Of a stretch of 11,147 nucleotides of DNA, positions 5,830-11,147 are shown in pieces. The first letter of the stretch is position 1. Each line of letters opens with the position of its first letter. This DNA is from a bacterium (GTDB lineage Bacteria > Verrucomicrobiota > Verrucomicrobiae > JAJYAR01). The notes below the pieces were generated by a model. It made no database searches. It was not told where the DNA came from and saw only the letters and a program-made list of their open reading frames with translations. The stretch spans positions 1-11,147 of the forward strand of contig JAJYAR010000012.1 in assembly GCA_021779435.1 (NCBI GenBank), in the 5' to 3' direction. Made by a program: the position numbers and the translations under genes.

Positions 5830-7031
5830 ACCGCCGCCGCGTAAAGATCACGGGCATTGGCCCGGTCACTCCGGCTGGCATCGGCCGGGAGTCGTTCTGG
5901 GGCGGCATACTCGAGCCGGTGAGCCGTGTTTCGGCGCTGGAGGAGTTCCCGGCGGAGGCGGGGACGTTTGCCGCGGCGCAGGTGAAGGATTTCCGGCTCG
6001 AGCAGTACGTGCCCGGCGTTCAGTCGAAGCGCATGCCGCGGCACACGCAGTTCGCCCTTGCCGCAACCGCGCTCGCCGCGGCTGACGCGGGTGTGAGCCT
6101 TGACGAACTCGCCCGGAGCGAGCCGATCGTGAGCATCGGCGCCACGCTGATGGATTTCGGCGTCATCAACAAGGGCGTGGACATCATCCTGCGCAAAGGT
6201 CCGTTGAATGCCCTGCCGAGCTCCGTGCCGATTGCGCTTGTCAGCGGGATCGGCGAGGCCGTGAGCAGTCTTCTCGGAGGGATCACACGCACGTTGTGTG
6301 TGCAGACCGCGTGCTGCTCCGGGCTGGATGCCGTGGGGTCGGCGGCGGAGGCGATTGCGGGCGGCGAGGCAGATTTCGCGATCTGTGGCGGGACCGAGGC
6401 CCCGCTTCATTTTCATCCGATGTTCGAGATGAAGCTCGCGGGCCTGTCGCCGGGGAATCCGGATCACCCGGAGCGTCAGTGCCGGCCCTTCGATCTGTGG
6501 CGCACGACGGGGCTGATCGGAGAGGGGGCTTGTCTCCTCATCCTGGAGCCGGAATCGAGTCCGCGTCCCGGATACGCCTTTGTCTCCGGCTATGGGTACG
6601 CCTCGGACCCGCGCGATCTTGCGTGTGGCGGCCTCGAACGGGCAATCCAACTGGCGCTGGCGAATGCCGGACGCGGGCCGGGCGACGTCGACTGCATCAG
6701 CGCCTGGGGGCCGGGTCACAAGCGCATCGATGCGGCCGAAGCCGCGGTCTGCGCGGCCATCCTGAATGGCAGACTGCCCGAAATCCCCGTGTCCTCCATC
6801 AAGGGGGCGATTGGCAACCCCCTTGCCGCCGCCGGTCCGATGCAGGTTGCGTGCGCGGCGCTGGGCCTGCGTCATGGAACGCTTCCGCCAACCGTGAACT
6901 GGACGCACCCGGATCCCGAGTGTCCCCTCAACCTCAAAGCGGCGCCGCGTTTCATCGATCATAGCTGCGTGATGGTGAATGGCCACGGACTTTCAGGCAC
7001 GAACGCATGCCTGATCCTCGAGCGATGCTAG
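5826..7031 (+). CDS. FabF-like beta-ketoacyl synthase with altered catalytic histidines
   Basis: 401 residues, the usual KAS I/II length, with a thiolase fold throughout. It opens with VKITGIGPVTPAGIG. The active-site Cys is C163 in QTACCSGLDAVG, and the conserved Lys is kept (K326 in SSIKGAIG). At the first catalytic His position (FabF NAHGTST) it reads SAWGPGH, so Trp294 replaces His. At the second (FabF MTGHLLGAAG) it reads AIGNPLAAAG, so Asn331 replaces His. The C-terminal gating loop, normally FGFGGTN, is GHGLSGTN (386-393). Normal malonyl decarboxylation chemistry is therefore doubtful, although Cys163 could still take an acyl group; it is not a classic chain-length factor, which lacks the Cys. 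There is no acyl carrier protein or other fatty-acid gene nearby. The ATG overlaps the preceding stop by ATGA and the frame overlaps the next gene by seven bases, tying its expression to kinases on both sides. The family fold is certain; the activity is not. Confidence 0.85.
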   Translation: MNRRRVKITGIGPVTPAGIGRESFWGGILEPVSRVSALEEFPAEAGTFAAAQVKDFRLEQYVPGVQSKRMPRHTQFALAATALAAADAGVSLDELARSEPIVSIGATLMDFGVINKGVDIILRKGPLNALPSSVPIALVSGIGEAVSSLLGGITRTLCVQTACCSGLDAVGSAAEAIAGGEADFAICGGTEAPLHFHPMFEMKLAGLSPGNPDHPERQCRPFDLWRTTGLIGEGACLLILEPESSPRPGYAFVSGYGYASDPRDLACGGLERAIQLALANAGRGPGDVDCISAWGPGHKRIDAAEAAVCAAILNGRLPEIPVSSIKGAIGNPLAAAGPMQVACAALGLRHGTLPPTVNWTHPDPECPLNLKAAPRFIDHSCVMVNGHGLSGTNACLILERC

Positions 7032-9022
7032 CGCCCACCCTTCTTGCCGCCGCCGCGGCCGTGTGCGTGGGGCTCGCGGCACTCTGGTCCAACCCGGCGC
7101 GAAACGTGAACCGCGGTTTTTTCGCCGCGTCGCTGCATGTCGCCTTGTGGCTCGCCTGCGTGCAGATCGCTGTCGCGCGGGGGGAGCATGTGTTCTGGAT
7201 CCGCATCGCGTCCGCAATCGGCGCCTTCCTCGTTGTTCACATGTGGGTGCTGAAGGAGGCGTGCGCGAACGAGGCTGATTTCTGGCGCAACACCCGCGGC
7301 CGGCTGCCGTTCTGGCTGATGCCCGCAGCCGTGCTCGCCGGCATGTGCTTCACGCCATGGTACATCGTGCTCGACCCCGTTGCCGGGCGGCTGCAGTTCG
7401 GACCCCTGTATTTCGTGTTCGTCGTGTGCGTGGTCGCGCTGTTTGGCGCATTGTTCCGCGAGACGCTGCGACAGATCCGGAACCGGAGCGGCCTCAGCCG
7501 GCTCGAGTTGCAGATTGTGCTCCTTGGCGGCACCTCCACGGCGCTCGCGGTGGTGGTCCTGATGGCGCTTCGCGGCCTGCTTGGGGTCACGTGGCCGATC
7601 GACGTGCAGCCGCTTCTCGTGCTCGCGTTTTATTCCGGCACGGTGATCGCGATCACGACGCACCGGGTGCTCGATGCCCGGCAGATCGTCAGGGTCGTGC
7701 TCCAGCGCTCGGCGCTCGTGCTCGCGGTCAGTGTGGTCGCCTTCGCGCTCGGCACCGCGTTCCGGTCTCTCGAGGTGCCGATGCCCGTGGCGCTTCTCGC
7801 GACGGTGGCCGCCGTGCTGTGGTCCGGGCATGTGGCGAAAGGCTGGCTCGACCGGGTGTTCGAATTTTATCCGCAGGCCCCCGCGGTGCGGCACGCGGCC
7901 TTCGCCGCGGCGCGCCGGGTCAACCGTGTCGAAAGCCTGGAAACCGCCTTCGAGGCGATCCTCCGCGGATGGGGACACAGCGACAGCGCCGTGATCATCC
8001 ATGGCACGAAGGAACGGCTGAAGGGCAGCGGCATTGAACTCGAGTCCGGCTGCGCGGCGGTCCAGGCCATGCGGGAGCTGCGCTGGGCGACACCCGAGCG
8101 GCTGGCCCGGCAGCGGCGGACTCCGGAGCGCGATGAACTCGCCGCGTTTTTGAAGGCGCACGCGTTGACGGCGCTCGTGATCAGCGAAGGTGCGACGCTC
8201 GACGCGCTGGTTGGGATCGGCCCCACGGCTTCGCGCCGCCCCTTCACCTATCCGCAGATCACCCAGTTGACGGAACTCGCCTCGATCATCGGCAGCGCCC
8301 TGGACCGCGCGCACTTTTCGACCAAGGCGCAGCACGCCGAGCAGCTCGCGACGGCCGGTCTCCTGGGCGCCAGCATGGCACACGAGATCCGGAACCCGCT
8401 CGTCACGATCAAGACCTTCGTCCAGCTCCTGCCGACGCACTATCAAGACCCCGCGTTTCGCGAGAAATTCTTCCGGTTGATCGCGGAAGAGGTGAACCGG
8501 ATCGACCGGTTGACCGAGCAGCTGCTCGACCTCGCGTCACCGCGCACCTACGCCCCGTCCGAGATAGAGCTTCACCCGGTGCTGCGCTCGACCATCGAGC
8601 TCGTCGCGCCCAAGGCGGCGAAGAAGAACGTGCAGCTGGTGACGGACTTTGCGGCCACGCCCGATGCGGTTCATACTGATCCAGCTGCCGCCAAGCAGGT
8701 TATGCTCAATCTCTGTTTCAACGCCCTCCAGGCGCTGGAAACCAAGTCAGACGGCCAGCGGTGTGTCTGGGTGGCGACCCGCAACACCCGGAAGGGCGTG
8801 GAAGTCGCGGTCTCCGACACGGGCGCGGGGATAGCGCCCGACATGCTGCCCCGGCTCTTCAAACCCTTCCAGACCACGAAGTCCTCGGGCTTTGGACTAG
8901 GCCTTGCGATTTGCAGCGATATTCTCACGAATTTGAACGCGACAATCTCCGTCGACCCTCCCGTTCCGGGCAAGGGGGCGACGTTTCGCGTCAACTTCCC
9001 ATGTCAACCCTCGTCGTCCTAG
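7025..9022 (+). CDS. Membrane sensor histidine kinase with polytopic N-terminus
   Basis: 665 residues. The first about 272 residues are strongly hydrophobic with some eight or nine predicted membrane segments (about 1-21, 31-50, 60-79, 96-113, 127-147, 163-183, 192-212, 228-246, 251-271). They resemble the 7TM-type sensor region of histidine kinases, including those of the PrsK kind. Residues about 290-430 are a soluble, GAF-like linker. The kinase core is intact: H453 in ASMAHEIRNPL, N-box N566 in NLCFNALQAL, G1-box D598 in SDTGAGI, F-box LFKPFQTTK and G2-box GFGLGLAIC (622-630). No receiver domain is attached and no ordinary DNA-binding response regulator is encoded nearby. The receiver of the first operon protein and the receiver-like domain of the next protein are the obvious candidate partners. 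The ATG at 7025 starts the first membrane helix, seven bases before the end of the ketosynthase gene; an upstream in-frame start at 7007 is less likely. Confidence 0.9.
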   Translation: MLAPTLLAAAAAVCVGLAALWSNPARNVNRGFFAASLHVALWLACVQIAVARGEHVFWIRIASAIGAFLVVHMWVLKEACANEADFWRNTRGRLPFWLMPAAVLAGMCFTPWYIVLDPVAGRLQFGPLYFVFVVCVVALFGALFRETLRQIRNRSGLSRLELQIVLLGGTSTALAVVVLMALRGLLGVTWPIDVQPLLVLAFYSGTVIAITTHRVLDARQIVRVVLQRSALVLAVSVVAFALGTAFRSLEVPMPVALLATVAAVLWSGHVAKGWLDRVFEFYPQAPAVRHAAFAAARRVNRVESLETAFEAILRGWGHSDSAVIIHGTKERLKGSGIELESGCAAVQAMRELRWATPERLARQRRTPERDELAAFLKAHALTALVISEGATLDALVGIGPTASRRPFTYPQITQLTELASIIGSALDRAHFSTKAQHAEQLATAGLLGASMAHEIRNPLVTIKTFVQLLPTHYQDPAFREKFFRLIAEEVNRIDRLTEQLLDLASPRTYAPSEIELHPVLRSTIELVAPKAAKKNVQLVTDFAATPDAVHTDPAAAKQVMLNLCFNALQALETKSDGQRCVWVATRNTRKGVEVAVSDTGAGIAPDMLPRLFKPFQTTKSSGFGLGLAICSDILTNLNATISVDPPVPGKGATFRVNFPCQPSSS

Positions 9023-10779
9023 CCACCTCCGACTCCGCGCTCGCGGAGAAGTGGGAACGGCAGCTGCCTGCCGGGCGGACGGCGGTGCGTCTGGGCACCC
9101 GTGGGTTGGCGGCTGCGGCGGCCGCGGGGGCGCCTGCCGTGGTGATCCTGGATGCGGCGGCGGCTCCGTCGCTTCCCGGGAGCCTGGCTCACTATCCCAC
9201 GTTGTTGGTGGGCGAACCGCGCAGCCATCCTTTCGAGGAGGCCAAGCTCGCGGGTCGTGCCCGGGCATACCTTTCATACGAGGAAAGTGCGACGCGCCTG
9301 GGTGATCTGCTGTCGCTCGTCGAGGAGCTGGCGGAGAAGCAATCGATGGTGGAGCTGCTCGGGGAAAAGAAACGGCGCGCCGGCGCGCCGAAGATCCTGC
9401 CGCCGCCGGGCATGCTGGATTCGGTCGAACTCTGGAGCTTCTTCGAGGCAGCGGTCGAAAACATCGATTCAAGGGAGCGGCTCGTCGGTGAGTTCCGCCG
9501 TGCAGCCCGCTATCTGCTGAGGACGTCCCACGCGGTGTTTTTCCTTCGCGAGTCAGGCGGTTTCCGGGCCGATCACGGGAACGCCGCTTTCGATGAGAAC
9601 GACGGACTCGTTGCATACCTCGAGGCGCATCCCGCCGTGGTCGATGGCGGCACCCTTGACCATGCGGAGGACACTGCATGGGAGCTTGCGGTGCGCTCGC
9701 GGATGGCGCTGTGGGATTCCCGGTTGCTCGTGCCAGTTCACGACAATGGTCAGCTCCTCGGCGTGATTGCGTTGGGAGTCCGGGATGACGGGCTTCCGTA
9801 CGACGAAGCTGATCGCGCCCGTGCGGTGAACTTCGCGAGACTCCTGCGGCACTGCCTCGAGCAGTGTTCGGAAATCGGGCGGATGAGCCACGTCGCCGAG
9901 AAGGCGGACATCGGCTCGAAATATCTTCCAGGGACACTCGTGCTGGGACCTTCCGACCCGGCGCCGCGCCACGTCCCGCTGCTGGTCCGCGATCTGATCG
10001 GGCAGGTGCGCAAGACGAGGAAGTCGCAGCGGATCATGCCCACGCCTGGCCAGCCCTTCCGCGCGAAGGCGGGGATCGTGGAGGAGACCGGCGGTGTGTG
10101 GGCGTCCTGGGAGGAGGCGGCGGACGAACTTTACGATGCCGTGGTGCACGACCGGGAGCGCCGGCGGGCGCTGCTGCGGGAGATGGGGCTCACGTTGAAC
10201 CACCAGCTGGGGAACGCGCTGGTTTCACTTTCGGCCATCTGCTACGGCGGGGCCGGGCAGTCGCTGCCGCCGGCGCTGCTTGGCGCGGTGCGTGGCGACG
10301 TGGCGCGACTCCAGACACTCAATGACGAGCTCGCGATCATGCAGACGCTGCACGATTCGGAGCTGGCGAACGTCGACGTCCGCGAAGTCGCCCAGGCCGT
10401 GGGCTCGTTCGTGCATGTTGCCGTCGAGGTGGGGCCGGGGCCGGTGGTCCTGAAAACGAACCGCAAGCTCCTGGAGTTCGCTCTGACCGCGCTTCTCAAC
10501 ACGCTCGGCGAGAATCGGCCGGACAAGGGAACGCGCGACCTGCTGCTGCGGGTGCGTTCGGCGGGAGCCGGCGCGGAGTTGACGGCGCTGCTTTCGATCA
10601 AGGGCACGCATCTCGAGCTGGAAGGCATCCTGCCGGAGCCCGCGGAGAGGCGCGCGCCGACGCAGGGGAGGCTCGGCGTGTTCCTCGCGAAGGAAATCTT
10701 CGCGCTCAACAACGGCGATATTCACGCGGGTCCCGGCATGGACGGCACCGAGATCCTGATCTCGCTCAGGAATCGGTGA
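9001..10779 (+). CDS. Degenerate receiver-GAF-histidine kinase-like protein (probable pseudokinase)
   Basis: 592 residues with no membrane segment. Residues about 1-115 have the pattern of a receiver domain (TLVVLATSD strand, VVILD with D51 at the phosphoacceptor position, LLVGEP). The N-terminal acidic pair is missing, and the conserved Lys-Pro near residue 92 is Ser-Tyr. Residues about 159-288 look like a GAF domain (AVFFLRESGGF, then SRLLVPVHDNGQLLGVIALG). Residues about 385-590 follow a histidine-kinase layout. LTLNHQLGNALVSLSA (397-412) gives a candidate His (H401). ALTALLNTLGEN stands at the N-box position, and RLGVFLAKEIFALNNGDI with a later GTEILISL resembles G2-box and final-strand sequence. 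The G1-box DxGxG is absent (LLSIKGTHLELE stands there), so ATP binding is probably lost. It may act as an adaptor or phosphotransfer scaffold for the other two kinases (inference). The ATG at 9001 overlaps the kinase gene by 22 bases and begins the first strand directly. Confidence 0.75.
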   Translation: MSTLVVLATSDSALAEKWERQLPAGRTAVRLGTRGLAAAAAAGAPAVVILDAAAAPSLPGSLAHYPTLLVGEPRSHPFEEAKLAGRARAYLSYEESATRLGDLLSLVEELAEKQSMVELLGEKKRRAGAPKILPPPGMLDSVELWSFFEAAVENIDSRERLVGEFRRAARYLLRTSHAVFFLRESGGFRADHGNAAFDENDGLVAYLEAHPAVVDGGTLDHAEDTAWELAVRSRMALWDSRLLVPVHDNGQLLGVIALGVRDDGLPYDEADRARAVNFARLLRHCLEQCSEIGRMSHVAEKADIGSKYLPGTLVLGPSDPAPRHVPLLVRDLIGQVRKTRKSQRIMPTPGQPFRAKAGIVEETGGVWASWEEAADELYDAVVHDRERRRALLREMGLTLNHQLGNALVSLSAICYGGAGQSLPPALLGAVRGDVARLQTLNDELAIMQTLHDSELANVDVREVAQAVGSFVHVAVEVGPGPVVLKTNRKLLEFALTALLNTLGENRPDKGTRDLLLRVRSAGAGAELTALLSIKGTHLELEGILPEPAERRAPTQGRLGVFLAKEIFALNNGDIHAGPGMDGTEILISLRNR

Positions 10780-10787
10780 TAGGCTAG

Positions 10788-10800
10788 GGCCGGACCGGCC
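10788..10800. repeat. 13-bp palindrome just after the signalling operon
   Basis: GGCCGG-A-CCGGCC is a perfect odd palindrome starting 9 bases after the operon stop. A hairpin here would have only a 4-bp GGCC stem with a GGACC loop and no T-run, so it is not a convincing terminator by itself. In GC-rich DNA it may be chance. Confidence 0.35.
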
Positions 10801-10828
10801 GTCCTCACACGCGCGGGCCGGGGTTTGG

Positions 10829-10855
10829 TGTAGCCGGCCTCCGCAGAGGCCGGGG
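10829..10855 (+). repeat. REP-like unit, family B, copy 1
   Basis: It begins TGTAG, followed by a perfect 8-bp stem CCGGCCTC / GAGGCCGG (10834-10841 and 10846-10853) around the loop CGCA, then GG. It is the inverted partner of the unit at 10892-10916. The stem bases differ between the copies in a compensating way while the loop and the TGTAG prefix are identical. This is the signature of a REP palindrome family distinct from the one at 3032-3097. Confidence 0.8.
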
Positions 10856-10891
10856 CATGGGAATTGGGAGCGGCAAGGAGAATAGAATGCA

Positions 10892-10916
10892 CCGGGGTCT
10901 GCGGACCCCGGCTACA
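10892..10916 (-). repeat. REP-like unit, family B, copy 2
   Basis: On the minus strand it reads TGTAG, then CCGGGGTC-CGCA-GACCCCGG, an 8-bp stem with the same CGCA loop. It lies 36 bases from copy 1 in the opposite orientation. The pair sits between the ends of two convergent genes, where it could also act as a bidirectional transcription barrier or mRNA 3'-end stabiliser, although no T-run follows either stem. Confidence 0.8.
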
Positions 10917-10974
10917 ACGAGCCAACGGTCTTCTGTTCAGAGCCCTTCCGCGCTTCCGCTTCAGTCTTTCTGTG

Positions 10975-11147
10975 TCACGCCTGGGCGTTGAACAGCTCGG
11001 CGATGATTTCCTCGAGCGGGATGTCGGCGATCGTGATGTCAGCCACCGGTCCGGCGCTGAGGATTTCCTGGGAGACGTTGACCACCTTCTCGGCGGGCAC
11101 GCGCAGCACGAATTTGCCGTCGTCGGTCCGCGTGGTCGGGGCGAACC
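10975..11147 (-). CDS. Probable ABC-transporter ATP-binding protein, C-terminus only
   Basis: Only the last 56 full codons are inside the window; the minus-strand stop TGA is at 10975-10977 and the frame runs open off the right edge. The visible end contains GKFVLRVPAEKVV, then ILSAGPVADITIADIPLEEI and IAELF. This pattern closes many ABC-2-type transporter ATPases after the nucleotide-binding domain: a regulatory strand, then 'DITIxDxPxExxIxELF'. The Walker motifs lie outside the window, so the assignment rests on the tail alone. The gene converges on the signalling operon, with the family B REP-like pair between them, and is unlikely to be co-expressed with it. Confidence 0.6.
   Translation of the reverse strand, partial: FAPTTRTDDGKFVLRVPAEKVVNVSQEILSAGPVADITIADIPLEEIIAELFNAQA

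Noticed and set aside
5535..6986. 483-codon minus-strand open frame opposite the ketosynthase gene
   Set aside because: Low-complexity Arg/His/Gly-rich composition and full overlap with a conserved thiolase-fold protein; a GC-driven shadow.
7028..8446. 472-codon minus-strand open frame opposite the membrane kinase
   Set aside because: Charged, Arg/His/Glu-rich translation without domains, antisense to a clear polytopic kinase.
8761..9000. Upstream start for the pseudokinase inside the membrane kinase gene
   Set aside because: The extension overlaps the G1 and G2 boxes of the upstream kinase and has no domain character.
8897..9937. 346-codon minus-strand open frame opposite the kinase/pseudokinase junction
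   Set aside because: Pro/Arg/Ser-rich, domain-free and antisense to two better-supported genes.

Overview
The window is GC-rich, almost fully coding bacterial DNA. Three things point to Verrucomicrobiota, most likely the Opitutaceae, but this is inference without a marker gene: an ECF sigma factor fused to a polytopic membrane domain, scattered REP-like palindromes of the 'GTAGGAGC' and 'TGTAGCCGG' types, and weak or absent Shine-Dalgarno sequences.

Left part (1-4549): the window opens inside a VCBS/FG-GAP repeat protein on the + strand. It converges on a two-gene minus-strand unit: an ECF sigma factor whose C-terminal half is a multi-pass membrane domain, followed by a secreted DUF2059-type protein. 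The two overlap by the four bases ATGA, so they are probably translationally coupled. A 332-bp gap upstream of the sigma gene carries an inverted pair of REP-like units and a terminator-like hairpin for the next minus-strand gene, an RmuC-family protein.

Central and right part (4690-10779): four + strand genes overlap one another by 4, 7 and 22 bases and form one tight operon. They are (i) a soluble protein with an N-terminal receiver domain followed by a histidine kinase, (ii) a FabF-like ketosynthase, (iii) a histidine kinase with a polytopic membrane sensor, and (iv) a protein with a degenerate receiver, a GAF-like domain and a degenerate histidine-kinase core. The ketosynthase keeps the active-site Cys but has Trp and Asn where FabF enzymes have the two catalytic His. 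A plausible reading is that a membrane sensor kinase signals to the soluble receiver-kinase, with the pseudokinase as an adaptor and the ketosynthase-fold protein as an acyl-related enzyme or sensor. This is the most unusual feature of the window and its function is not known to me.

Right edge (10780-11147): the operon is followed by a second inverted pair of REP-like hairpins of a different family, then by the C-terminus of a convergent gene, probably an ABC-transporter ATPase. No tRNA, rRNA, CRISPR array, insertion sequence or phage gene was seen.
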